Below are positions 33,539 to 44,600 of a DNA stretch of 64,000 nt, in pieces. Each line of letters opens with the position of its first letter. Position 1 is the first letter of the stretch. The position numbers were made by a program, and so were the translations under genes. The DNA comes from an uncultured Atopobium sp. Its GTDB lineage: Bacteria > Actinomycetota > Coriobacteriia > Coriobacteriales > Atopobiaceae. The notes beneath the pieces were generated by a model. It was given only the letters and a program-made list of their open reading frames with translations, had not been told where the DNA came from and ran no database searches. The stretch covers positions 22,296 through 86,295 of the forward strand of contig CAMPVF010000007.1 of assembly GCA_946997485.1 (NCBI GenBank). Direction: 5' to 3'.

Positions 33539-36500
33539 CTATGCAAACACCGCAATCGTACAGTCTTCGCCAAATAAGAGTTTAATTTCTGCACGCAACA
33601 GTTTACTTTGTGCATTAATTTGACAAGGTATTTCCATATGCATGCACTCGTGGTCGGACGTTTCAAACAACAGCTCCACTTTGTCATACCCCGGGTACCT
33701 GTCAAGCGTGTCTTTAAGCGCACGAATGGTTGATTGCGTAAGCTTTGAGCTTGCAAGCCGCACTTCAAGCAGGTGAATAGAATTGTACGACACATCGCGA
33801 TTAAGCGGCACCACCTCTTGCGCAATAATTTGCAGCCCCCTATCGGAACGCTCAACAGTGCCCGTTACCTGCACAAATATGGTATCGCTTGCGTCATCGG
33901 TTGCCCGCGCATCTTCGCCACGCAAAAGCGACGCGCAGCCCGTGTACACTTTTGGAAATACAACCATCGAAACTTCGGCTTCTTCATCGCTCAACATGCA
34001 ACGCGCCATTTGCTGCTGCTTTTTGGTAAGTGTAACAATAACGCTTGAGGCCGAAATAATACCAGCTAACCGCACGGTTTGGTGATCAGCAACGGTATAT
34101 TCAAGCCGCAAAAGTGAGCCATCTTCGTCGTGCACCTCGCGCGTTTCCTCAAGCTGCGAAATTGAAACATCACGCGAACGTTCAACCGCCACATGATACG
34201 GGCGAAGCGGGTGGTCGCTTACGTAAATGCCGAGCACCTCACGCTCTTGCGCCAGCATAAAGCCCTGATCCCAACTATCGTTTGGATCGATAGGTGGAAT
34301 ATGCTGCTCAAAGCCCGAGCCTTCAACGTTGCCATACAAATCAAACAGCGACAGCTGCCCCATCGAACGGCTTTTTTGCTGTTTAGCTGCACTATCAAGA
34401 ATGTTTTTAGGGTTGTTTTTATCAACAAAACCCATAAGCTGACAGCGCGGATAGCCCGATGCGTCGAATGCGCCCGCCTTAATGAGCGCCTCAACGACGC
34501 GCCTATTTGCGCAGGCAGAATCGCTACGATTAACAAAATCGTGCAGGTGCAAAAAGGGTCCGTGAGCTGCACGTTCCTGCATAATGGCCTCGCCTACTTG
34601 CTCGCCTACGCCACGAATACCAGCAAATCCAAAGCGAACGCCCTGCGCTGTTGCAGTAAAATCGCGACGCGATTCGTTAATATCGGGCGGCAAAATATCG
34701 ATGCCTTCATGGTGACACGCCGAAATGTAGTGCGTAATTTTATCGGTTTTGCCCATGTACGATGTAAGCACCGACGCCATGTATTCGCGCGGAAAATGTG
34801 CCTTTAACCAGGCCGTTTGCATAACCAAAATGGCGTAGCCTGCCGAGTGCGACTTGTTAAACGCGTAGCTTGCAAACTCCAACACATCGTCCCAAATTTT
34901 TTGCGCAACGTCTTCTTTATAGCCGTTTGCCTTCGCGCCACCCATCCAGTGATCGTAGGTTGTTTCGTCTTTACCATTTTCCCAGTGAAAAATAGTACTT
35001 GTGAGCAGGGCAATCTTCTTTTTTGCCACCGGTTTACGAATACGCGAGTCACTTTCGCCCTTCGAAAAACCGCTCATCTTTACCGAAATTTGCATAACCT
35101 GCTCTTGGTACACAATAGTGCCGTAGGTTTCGTCCAAAATCTCCGAAAGGCGGTCGTCGTAAAACACAACAGGCTCGCGGCCATTCATACGGTTAATGTA
35201 GCTGGTAACCATACCTGCACCCAAAGGACCGGGACGATACAACGCAATAAGAGCAACAATTTGGCGAAACTCGCGCGGCTTCATATTTTTAATGGTTGCC
35301 GTCATGCCTTCCGACTCAACCTGAAACACGCCTGCCGTATGACCCGAGCTAAGCAGCTTATAAATGGCAGGATCGCTAAAATCAATCTTTGCAGGGTCGA
35401 TATCAATCGAGGTTGCGCCCTCTTTAAGCGCCGCTTTAACGGTGGGCGAAAACGTGTCTATCAACGACAAATCGGGGTAGCGCGTGCGTATATTTTCAAG
35501 CGTTTTTGAGATAACCGTAAGCGTACGCAAGCCCAAAAAGTCCATCTTTAACAGGCCCATATCCGCCACCGAATGGCCTTCGTACTGCGTAATTTCTACG
35601 CCGCCCTTGGTATCGAGCTTGGTTGGCACGTGATCGTTTACGGGTGTTGGGGCAATAAGCACGGCGCAGGCATGCACACCCTCCCCGCGCGTAAGGCCTT
35701 CGATTGCGCGGGCGGCATCAATAATGCGCCGCTCATCGGCATTTGTTTCATACTCCTTCAAAAAGTCGGGGTTGTACATGTCCTCTTTACCGTCGGTTTT
35801 TTCGAGCACATAAGAAAGTTTTACCTTGGGATCGTTTGAGATCATCTTGGACAACTTTTGCCCCAGCGAAACGGGATAATTAAGCACGCGCGCAGCATCG
35901 TTAATGGCTTGTTTTGCCTTAATGGTTGAATAGGTAATAACGTGGCACACGCGCTCCGAGCCGTACAGCTCACGCACGTGCTGCACCACTTCCAAGCGGC
36001 GCTCATCGTCGAAGTCCATATCGATATCGGGCATTTCCGTACGCTCAGGCGACAAAAAACGCTCAAACATCAGCCCGTTTTCAAGCGGGTCGAAGGTAGT
36101 AATATCCATCGCGTAGGCAACAATAGCACCCGCCGCCGAACCACGTCCCGGTCCAACGCCAATACCGTGCTCCTTTGCCCAACGCACGTACTCTTGCACG
36201 ATTAAAAAGTAATCGGCAAAACCCTTAAAACAAATAACGCCATACTCATATTCAAAGCGTTCCTTCACGTTAACGCCGTTAATAACCGTGTGTTCCCAAT
36301 CCTTGCCATACTTACGCGCAAGACCAGCCTCACATTCAGCACGAAACCGATCTTCTGATGATTCGCCTTCACGAAGACCAGGGAACTTGGGCAGGTACAT
36401 GTTTGTCCAGTCGAGCTCAAAATTACACTTTTGCGCAATGGCATAGGTTTGCTCAATAGCATCGGGTGCCCACGAAAACAGCGAGGACATTTCCTCTTGC

Positions 36501-37447
36501 GTTTTCATGTAGTACTCAGAACCCGGCAGCGTGGTTTGGTACGACTCATCAAGGTGCGTACCTGCAGAAATGCAGCTTAACAAATCACGCGTTTCAACAT
36601 CGTCCCGCGAAAAATAGTGGTTGTCATTAGTTGCAACCGTGGCAATGCCCAGCTTTTTGCCCATGTCGTAAATGGTGTGTGCAATATCGGTTTCGGTCAT
36701 GCCGCCCCACGAGTCGAGCGAGATGTTGTGGTCTTGGAGTTCAAGATAAAAATCGTCGCCAAAAATGTCCTGCAATGCACGCGCCCAGCCTTCTGCCTCA
36801 TCCATCGCATGCTGCACTACCATACGTGCAATAACACCCTGATAGCAGCCGCTCAGGCATATAAGCCCCTCGTGATAGGTGCGCAGCATATCCAGGGTAA
36901 CGCGCGGGCGATAATACATCATTTTGTTTGAGGCTTCAGACACCAGCTTCATAAGGTTGTGATAGCCCTGATTATTTTTTACGAGCAAGGGCAAGTGATA
37001 CCGCGTTTGCGTAGTACCACGCTCAATACAACTATCCGGTATAAGGTTAACCTCGCAGCCAAAAATTGGCGTGATAACGCGCGGCGGTTTATTTGCTTGC
37101 ACCTTGGCAATATCGTGCGTTTCATTCCAAATGGTCATATCCTCGTGCCACTGTCTGTGCACCTGCTCATGGCGCGGCGCATCCGCAGCATCAGCCGCAG
37201 GCTCGGGGTTATCCCATTTCTTTTTAAAACACTCAACGTCGTGCTTCCACTGTTTCATATCGGCAGCCGCATCGTTGTAGCTGCGACACGCCAAGTCAAA
37301 GTCGGGCACACCAAACATATACTCGTGATCGGTAAGGGCAAGTGCGGGCATGTTACGCTCAACAGCAGCTTTTACCATACGCTGTATGGATGTTGCAGCA
37401 TCTAATATCGAAAACTGTGAATGATTATGAAGATGAACAAAAGGCAT
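33539..37447 (-). CDS. dnaE: DNA polymerase III alpha subunit
   Basis: DnaE is the replicative polymerase. The 1302-residue protein starts with a PHP domain (MPFVHLHNHSQFSILDAA), carries the polymerase active site PDIDMDF at 473-479 and GPGRGSAAGA shortly before it, the fingers/thumb motifs, tandem HhH (FGFAGIRGVGEQVG) and a C-terminal OB domain (VRLAGIISASSVIVT). It is somewhat longer than the usual ~1150-1200 because of inserts in the PHP region. ATG 37447 follows AAGGAGC. It lies between addA upstream and the NadE-like gene downstream, all on the minus strand. Confidence 0.97.
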   Translation of the reverse strand: MPFVHLHNHSQFSILDAATSIQRMVKAAVERNMPALALTDHEYMFGVPDFDLACRSYNDAAADMKQWKHDVECFKKKWDNPEPAADAADAPRHEQVHRQWHEDMTIWNETHDIAKVQANKPPRVITPIFGCEVNLIPDSCIERGTTQTRYHLPLLVKNNQGYHNLMKLVSEASNKMMYYRPRVTLDMLRTYHEGLICLSGCYQGVIARMVVQHAMDEAEGWARALQDIFGDDFYLELQDHNISLDSWGGMTETDIAHTIYDMGKKLGIATVATNDNHYFSRDDVETRDLLSCISAGTHLDESYQTTLPGSEYYMKTQEEMSSLFSWAPDAIEQTYAIAQKCNFELDWTNMYLPKFPGLREGESSEDRFRAECEAGLARKYGKDWEHTVINGVNVKERFEYEYGVICFKGFADYFLIVQEYVRWAKEHGIGVGPGRGSAAGAIVAYAMDITTFDPLENGLMFERFLSPERTEMPDIDMDFDDERRLEVVQHVRELYGSERVCHVITYSTIKAKQAINDAARVLNYPVSLGQKLSKMISNDPKVKLSYVLEKTDGKEDMYNPDFLKEYETNADERRIIDAARAIEGLTRGEGVHACAVLIAPTPVNDHVPTKLDTKGGVEITQYEGHSVADMGLLKMDFLGLRTLTVISKTLENIRTRYPDLSLIDTFSPTVKAALKEGATSIDIDPAKIDFSDPAIYKLLSSGHTAGVFQVESEGMTATIKNMKPREFRQIVALIALYRPGPLGAGMVTSYINRMNGREPVVFYDDRLSEILDETYGTIVYQEQVMQISVKMSGFSKGESDSRIRKPVAKKKIALLTSTIFHWENGKDETTYDHWMGGAKANGYKEDVAQKIWDDVLEFASYAFNKSHSAGYAILVMQTAWLKAHFPREYMASVLTSYMGKTDKITHYISACHHEGIDILPPDINESRRDFTATAQGVRFGFAGIRGVGEQVGEAIMQERAAHGPFLHLHDFVNRSDSACANRRVVEALIKAGAFDASGYPRCQLMGFVDKNNPKNILDSAAKQQKSRSMGQLSLFDLYGNVEGSGFEQHIPPIDPNDSWDQGFMLAQEREVLGIYVSDHPLRPYHVAVERSRDVSISQLEETREVHDEDGSLLRLEYTVADHQTVRLAGIISASSVIVTLTKKQQQMARCMLSDEEAEVSMVVFPKVYTGCASLLRGEDARATDDASDTIFVQVTGTVERSDRGLQIIAQEVVPLNRDVSYNSIHLLEVRLASSKLTQSTIRALKDTLDRYPGYDKVELLFETSDHECMHMEIPCQINAQSKLLRAEIKLLFGEDCTIAVFA

Positions 37448-37520
37448 GCCTGCTCCTTATAACCATCGTGCGCGCTGCATGAGCAGCACGCGCGTGATTG
37501 TAAACCTTATGCGTACAAAC

Positions 37521-40500
37521 TTACGAGAATTGATAATATATCACGAGTGGTTGCCCGTCGTGAGTTTCGCGCTCCACACAAACAAATGCGCAGGTAATGG
37601 TTGTAAACCCACGCGCACGCAACACGTTGTAATACACATGAGCTTGACGTTTGTGACGCGCATAAACCTCGTCGTACGACAAATTCGCATCACCTGTTTT
37701 GTAGTCGATTAACAGCGCTTTATGTGCCGCGTCGTCGTATGCAAGAAGGTCAAACGCACCTTCGATAACATCACCATACACCGTTTTATAGTGATAGATA
37801 AAATCGAGCTCAGCGGCGCAAGAAGGATACGAGAGCGCCTCTTTGCGAATGGAAGACGTATACCAGCGCTGAAGAGCCTCGCGCAAGCGCACAGCGCTTT
37901 TTGATGGTATGGACCAGCGCCTACATACGGCAGCAAAGCGAAGCTCGGATGGATACGCGTTTTCTTCAATCATAAGCTGAGCCAACTGGTGAAACGCACT
38001 ACCAAAGTTTGTAGCAGGCGTAGCATCGCCGGCACACACGCGAGCAGCTTTGGGCGTGGGTGCTGCAGGCGCTGCGGGTGTAGGTTTGGGTGCAGCGGCG
38101 GGAGTTGCCGCGGCCATATCACCAAGTTTACCTGCGGGTTTATTAGTAGCGTTATCTGCGGCGCTATCTGCGAATGCATCTGCAGGAGCGCTCGCTAGAT
38201 GCGTTGCGTCATAGTGCTGCATATACGAATAACTGTACACGCCCTCCTGCGCGCGGCCAAAACTCATATGCAGAGGCTGAGCATCTGGATAGGTGTACAG
38301 CGCAAAGCGTTGGCGCGCAGGACATGCGGCCTGTTGTGCGCGCTGATCAGCGGCGGTGCCATCGTCCTGGACTGCTGCAGCTTCAGCTGCATCACCTGCA
38401 CACGACGGCTGCGCACATGGCACAAACAGTGCACTTGCCGCGCATATCGCAGCATCGTCATCAAAGAAAGTAGCGTTGAGCGTTTCGTATGCTTCGCCAG
38501 CTGTAACAGCAATTTGCTTCGTTTCTTTGTTTTTTGAACATGCACATACACGCACGCGCATATCGTATGTTTTTGCAGATTTCGGCTTTATACCTGCGGC
38601 AACATCCTCGCGACTGCGCTGCGCATAGCGTGCAGCAAACGTGCAGGTATAATCGCCAGGCTCAAAGCGCGAGCTGCCAAATAGCGCGGTATATACCTGC
38701 TCTTCAAGTGGTATATCACCATCTTTGTCTTTGCTTTCATGATCGGAAAGGCAAAGCACCAAACACTCGCGCGCACGCGTAAGACCAACATACAGCAAGC
38801 GCGCTGCTTCTTCGGCATCACGCTCGTGTTCCATATGCACAAGGCGCTGCACATTGCCGCTTGGCGTATCCGCGTCGCACGGTGTAGAAACGTCATACTC
38901 ACACGCACCCGGCATATCAGCGCGCTTTTTTGGCATCACTAGAACGCGTGGCAAGGGCGGCTGAGATTGCGGCTGCGCCTGAGCGGGAGCGTTTGTGCTG
39001 TTTTCTGTATTTGCGCTGGTATTATCCTGTTTTTCAAAAAGAAGGGAGGGGGTGTGTTTGCGACCCGGCGCCCAATCTGCAAGCACCACAACCGGAAACT
39101 CCAAACCCTTTGAGCTGTGAATAGTCATAACGCGTACAAAATCGCTCTTATCTGAGGCAAGCGTAAAGGGCGAAATGCGTGCTGACGCACGCCACAAATC
39201 AAACTCACGTGACGCGCGAGCAATACCCAACCCCATTGTTGTGCACAGCTCGTCGATATAGCGAATAGCGGCAAGGATGTTGGCTATTATCGCCTGGCCT
39301 TCAGATCCGCGCTCACATAAGCGCTCAAGCCAGCCCGACTGCTCAATCACGCGCAAGCACACCTCACTTGGTGTATACGCGGCAAGTGCATGCCGCGCGC
39401 CTATTAAAATATCGTGCGCACGTTGCACGCGCTTTGAATATGCATGGCCAAATATGGATGAATCGCTCTCATTCATGCATTCAAGCCCGCGGAACGCTGG
39501 GCGCTTCGATATAAACGTGGCAGGCTCATCAGCGTTGCTGGTAGCAGCAGCGTTACTTGTAGCACGAGCAGTGTCGCATGCGCGCTCGCACTGCATACTT
39601 GCAAGGTTAATCATGTCGTTGTCATCAAGGCCAAACATGTCGGAAAGAAGCAGCGTACGCAGACCCCTGTCGTCTTGTGCGGGGTTGGCAAGCACCCGCA
39701 GAAGCGCAGCTACAATGCCTACTTCGGTGGTGGTAACAAAACCAGAGCCACCACTTACCACAACAGGAATACCAAGACTTCGCATGGCATCTACATATAC
39801 ACTGGCAGAAGTCATAGCTCTCATAAGCAGTGCCACATCAGAATACGCATGTCCGCTATCTGCATATTCTTTAATGCGCGAAGCCACCATGGCGGCGGTG
39901 CACCCTTTATAGCTTGCGTTGCCAGTTTTATGCAGCACTTCTACGTCAATGCGCGGGAAACCCCGCAGCGCAGCATCATCCATAGCATCGTGGCGATGTT
40001 CGGTTACATGAAGCGGCATAAAGCTTTTCATGATGGGACGCGCAGCGCCCGCGCCAGCAGTGATGCCAGCAGCAGCGCCCGTAGCAGCAGCGCCACCACC
40101 GCACGTAGGCGCAAAAATGGCTTCAACAAATGCAAGAATGGCTTCGTGACTACGGAAATTTTCATCAAGTTTTACGTGATATGTTTGGTCAACCTGTTTA
40201 CCTCGGCCAATAAACACACTCACATCGGCGCCGCGAAACTTATAAATCGATTGCTGGGCATCGCCTACTGTGGCTAAATGCTCGCCATTATTCGACAGAC
40301 GCGAAATGAGGCTAAGCTGCGCTGCGTCGGTGTCCTGAAACTCATCGACCATAACAAGCTTAAAGCGGCGTGAGAGTTCTTGAGCAACAGCAGGATAGGT
40401 GGAAAGGAGGCGCAATGCTTCGATAATTACATCGTCGTTATCAAGAAGGCACGCATTTCGTTTGTATGCTGCATAGCGGCTGTTTACCTGACGTGCAATG

Positions 40501-41591
40501 GTAATGCATGCGCGGGTAACAGGACTCATCTGCCGGAGCAGCAGCGTGTTTGTCCAGGTTTGAGTATATGTTTGAATGGCTGCCATGCAGGCTTTCATTT
40601 CTTTTGGAACGCTTTTACTGCCAAGCCCGTGCGTAATACCACTCAAAAGCGCACATACCTTCATGTAATCTGAGCGGCACATATCACGCCACTCACACTT
40701 CGCACGCATACAATTCTCAAGCTGGCGCGCGCAGGCATCTGCGTTTGCTACCTGCGTTGGTGTGCGTTTAGGATTTATCTCGTTTAACTGCGTGAGCATC
40801 TCAATAAGGTAATCTAACGAAGGCATCGGCATTTCATGCGCACCATCAATATGCTCAAATATCATTGGCTCGGCGCTTATGCCACCAGGCTGCATACGCA
40901 GCTTGGTTATTATTCCGTATATAAGTTCGTACAGCGTAACGGTGTTATCCACCGATTGCGCGCCAATATCGGCTGTGCGTTTGTCTTTGAGTGGATACAT
41001 AGCGAGCAAGTCGCAAATCGCTTGCTCGCGATGGTTGCTATCCATAATGGAACGCATAACGTCGTTAAACGCCTGGTGCAGCAAATACTCGCTATTAGCG
41101 CTGGACGCTATCGTCGAATTTGGGTCGATGCCAAGCTCAAGGGCATACAGCTTAATTAATCGAAAACACATACCGTGTATGGTAGAAATCCATGCTTCAT
41201 CTACCTGCAGCGCCTGTGCGTGCATACCCGCGCGGCGCAGTGCCTCGCGCGTTTTTTCTTTAATGCTGCGCGCAGCGGCATGCGTAAACGTAATAATGAG
41301 TGCCTGCGAAAGATCGCTTATGTATGCGTGGTTGGCATCAAGCGAGCCTTTGGTAAGCGCCCACACAATGCGCTGCGTAAGTGTAAACGTTTTGCCTGAG
41401 CCCGCACCCGCTTCTACAAACACGGGCGAGCTCAGCATTTCGGCAATACGCGCCTGGTTATCATTAAGACCCATAGTGCGAAGAATGGTATGCGCCGTTT
41501 TTGCAGCGTGGGTGGCTTGCGCGGCGGCTTGTGCGGCAGGAGTTGTCGCAGCTTGTACGGTACGTTTCGTTGCATTCATACTAGTCTCCAT
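37521..41591 (-). CDS. addA: AddA-type helicase-nuclease subunit
   Basis: AddA with AddB processes double-strand breaks for recombination (the RecBCD equivalent). The 1356-residue protein has UvrD-like helicase motifs: Walker A AGAGSGKT (61-68), ITFTHAAARSIKEKTREAL, DEFQDTDAAQL, VGDAQQSIYKFRGAD, LDENFRSHE, MTIHSSKGLEFPVVVL and LLYVGLTRARECLVL. A C-terminal RecB-like nuclease follows with EGAFDLLAYDD and LLIDYKTGD, the D-(E)xK signature. Ala/Pro-rich inserts lie between helicase and nuclease. ATG 41591 has AAGGAAG directly after the addB stop; ATG 41579 is an alternative. Gene order addB-addA is that of Bacillus. Confidence 0.93.
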   Translation of the reverse strand: METSMNATKRTVQAATTPAAQAAAQATHAAKTAHTILRTMGLNDNQARIAEMLSSPVFVEAGAGSGKTFTLTQRIVWALTKGSLDANHAYISDLSQALIITFTHAAARSIKEKTREALRRAGMHAQALQVDEAWISTIHGMCFRLIKLYALELGIDPNSTIASSANSEYLLHQAFNDVMRSIMDSNHREQAICDLLAMYPLKDKRTADIGAQSVDNTVTLYELIYGIITKLRMQPGGISAEPMIFEHIDGAHEMPMPSLDYLIEMLTQLNEINPKRTPTQVANADACARQLENCMRAKCEWRDMCRSDYMKVCALLSGITHGLGSKSVPKEMKACMAAIQTYTQTWTNTLLLRQMSPVTRACITIARQVNSRYAAYKRNACLLDNDDVIIEALRLLSTYPAVAQELSRRFKLVMVDEFQDTDAAQLSLISRLSNNGEHLATVGDAQQSIYKFRGADVSVFIGRGKQVDQTYHVKLDENFRSHEAILAFVEAIFAPTCGGGAAATGAAAGITAGAGAARPIMKSFMPLHVTEHRHDAMDDAALRGFPRIDVEVLHKTGNASYKGCTAAMVASRIKEYADSGHAYSDVALLMRAMTSASVYVDAMRSLGIPVVVSGGSGFVTTTEVGIVAALLRVLANPAQDDRGLRTLLLSDMFGLDDNDMINLASMQCERACDTARATSNAAATSNADEPATFISKRPAFRGLECMNESDSSIFGHAYSKRVQRAHDILIGARHALAAYTPSEVCLRVIEQSGWLERLCERGSEGQAIIANILAAIRYIDELCTTMGLGIARASREFDLWRASARISPFTLASDKSDFVRVMTIHSSKGLEFPVVVLADWAPGRKHTPSLLFEKQDNTSANTENSTNAPAQAQPQSQPPLPRVLVMPKKRADMPGACEYDVSTPCDADTPSGNVQRLVHMEHERDAEEAARLLYVGLTRARECLVLCLSDHESKDKDGDIPLEEQVYTALFGSSRFEPGDYTCTFAARYAQRSREDVAAGIKPKSAKTYDMRVRVCACSKNKETKQIAVTAGEAYETLNATFFDDDAAICAASALFVPCAQPSCAGDAAEAAAVQDDGTAADQRAQQAACPARQRFALYTYPDAQPLHMSFGRAQEGVYSYSYMQHYDATHLASAPADAFADSAADNATNKPAGKLGDMAAATPAAAPKPTPAAPAAPTPKAARVCAGDATPATNFGSAFHQLAQLMIEENAYPSELRFAAVCRRWSIPSKSAVRLREALQRWYTSSIRKEALSYPSCAAELDFIYHYKTVYGDVIEGAFDLLAYDDAAHKALLIDYKTGDANLSYDEVYARHKRQAHVYYNVLRARGFTTITCAFVCVERETHDGQPLVIYYQFS

Positions 41592-41604
41592 GTAGTGCAC
41601 TTCC

Positions 41605-44600
41605 TTACTGCAAAGTTGGCGAGGGCGTGCAGTAAAGCACGCGACCAATGCTCGCTGCACTCGCACACACGCGACAATCTTTCTGGTGCTTAAGGCTTAT
41701 CTCGGCAGGCGCAATGGTGCCTTCTACCAGCGCAGACATGCGCTTCTCAATGCAATCTTCTACATAATCGAGAAGCGCATTCATACCGTATGCGCCTGTT
41801 TTTTCGTAATACAAATCCTTCGGCACAACCATACGCGCACACGTTGTATCATGAGCCATAAGGGCACTATCCCCAAACACGCGCGCCTCAAAGTCCTCAA
41901 GAATGGCACCTCGTATGGTATAGTCGCGCGAAGAAGACCGCTGAGCCGACACATACAACGCACCCGCAATGGTAATAGGGCTGCCATTAGCAAGGCGACA
42001 GTTTGCATAGCTGCGCCGAATAATCTGAGCATACATAAGTGTTTGCACGTAGCGCGGCAGATCGATGTCGCTTACCTGCAGGGTTTCTTGTATAACGTTT
42101 GCCGCCGCAGGGCTCAAAGGCACATAATCGTCGAGCTTATTGGGATTTTTGTATTTGTAATCGATGATAAGTACGCGTCCCTTTTCGTCGATATCAACGC
42201 GGTCTATCGAGCCTCCAACATACATACCTGCATAGCGCACTAAGCCATCGTCTTTACCAAAGCGCCATTCAAAAAACGTGGGCGAAAAGCCACACAAGCG
42301 CTCCGCTTCAAACTTCAAAAAACCACGCACATTATCGTGCACTTCATCAAGCAGGCGTTTATCCTGCACAGTGTGCGGAATGTATGCCTGGCTGCGCATA
42401 AGCTCTTTACCACTACGTTTGCGATACTGCGCGTGCAACCGCTGCTGCCAGAGCGTTTCAAATAAGGCCTGTGCCAAAGCACATGTGTCTTCGGTAATGC
42501 GTGCCGTGGCACTGTAATAGGGCATGCTTGCAGGCGTACTTGTTTTGGTAAATACCTGCGCTGGCACCGCGTCTTCGTAGAGCTTGCGATGGAGTGTTTC
42601 GAGTATGCCATGTACAAAGGTGCCTGTTTCGGGAAATGAAAACTCAGCATCAATCCGCGCTGGCGGAATGTGCCTGCTATAAAACCAGCTATACGGGCAG
42701 TGCAAATATTCTTCAATTTGCGACGCGCTCAATATAAACTCATGCTGTGGCACCATCGACCCCTGCGAATGCATGTTAAGAAGCGGATAGTTTTCTTGTG
42801 CAAGATGACCTGCATAATCAACTTCTTCTTCAGTTACCTGCCGCGTGGACGCGCCATCACACAAGGCAGCATCAATGCAGCTGAGCACATCTTTTTCGGA
42901 GAGTACATACGTGGGCAAGGAGCGGGGCATGTCGTCTTTTGATTTTTCGTCTTTTGGTTTGTCATTCTCAAGACCATAGCATGCCAATAAGTCGATAGTC
43001 ATAACCGAGGGATACATGGTACTTGCATCGCTCATAAGCAGCTCGCGCTCAACGCTCACATGGGTGCGTGCTGTATGCAACAGGCGCAAAAACGCATAGC
43101 GAGCAGTTACCAACGGTTCAGGCATACGCTCAATATGCAGCTCATTGAGGGTGCGCACATCTTGCTGCTCATTTGTGGTAATGGGACTTTGTGCGCTTGT
43201 AGAATCGGCAATAATAACAGCATCTACACTTTGCGCAGGTGCTTGTGCTGCTTGCGTTATGGTGCAGAGCTGAACTGTTGCACGTGCATTGCTGCAGCTC
43301 AGCTGTGGCACACAGTGCACGCTCTGCTCACAGGTAAGCTTTTCGAGCAAATCGAATTGATGGCGCATAAGTGCACAAATTTGCAATGGTGTTGGTGATT
43401 GTTTTTTTGTACGCTGGCTGTCTGCAACGCCTGCGTCTACACCTACACCTGCACGTATATCGTCAATAGTATGCCAGCGCGTTACACATTGTGCAGCCTG
43501 AACAAGCGCCGAAAGTGCTGCGCGCGTAAGCTCTTCTGAGAACGCATTGCGCATGCTTTCTCCAAGCTCAATTGTGCCGTTATGATCATCGGGCACGCTA
43601 TCTTTTTGAGGTGTGTAATTCTCAAACGCTCCAGCAAGCTGCTGGAGTGCAGCATACAGCCTACCTTTTACAAGATTACGCACAAACTGTATGGTAGGTT
43701 CTGAAACAAAGGTTTTAGACATAAGGTGCGTGAGCACAAGCTCGGGCGTAAGCAGGCGGTTTTGGCGCCACATAGTGTTAAGCCTATAAGCGTTGGCAAC
43801 ATTCATCTGCGCAACTTGGCAGGTTAAAAAGTCGGTGAGTTCACGTGGCGGCCACCACGACATATCACCAAGCGCAACAAACGTAGCATCATCTACCTGC
43901 GTAGCGTGTGGCCAGGATTGCTGCAGCTCATAAAGGGAAATAACACTGCGCATAAAACTCAGAATAATGGGCACACATGCAACGCACGAAAGCGGAAGCT
44001 GCACACATGCACGTACATTACAGCGCTGCGCATACAATTTAGGGGCAAGGTTTTGGAACATGCGGTATGGATTAGAGCAGCTCACCGTAATGCTACGGCA
44101 GCCTGCCTCATCACATAAGGTGGCTACTTTGCGGCGTATAAGCTCAGCTACACTGAGCGACGCTGCAGCATGCAGCACGTCTACATCACCAGCGCGCTCA
44201 TCGCGTATAACACGACCGGTAAAAATTGCCGCGCGAATGGCATCAAGCTCACGAGATAAGCCATAGTGCTGGCGATACGCGCAAAACATATCTGCTTCAT
44301 TGTGTGCGTCTGCAGCATCGCTGCTGGGCTCACACCACGCATCACGCGCACGCCACAGCGAAACCTCGCCTGAATACGGATGCACAAACGTAATGCTACG
44401 CTTGGTGCTAAGCCAGTTATATGTATGAATATCGAACGCAGACAAGGCGCAGGTTGCCATATCGCCCCACACAACAAATGCCGGATACGAAAACGAGGGT
44501 GAAAGCACTGCCTCAAGTTCGCCGGCAAGCATTGTAGGCTCAATAAATCCGCGCGTACGTATGTAATTACAATACGTTTGCGCAACAAGTGCCACCCACT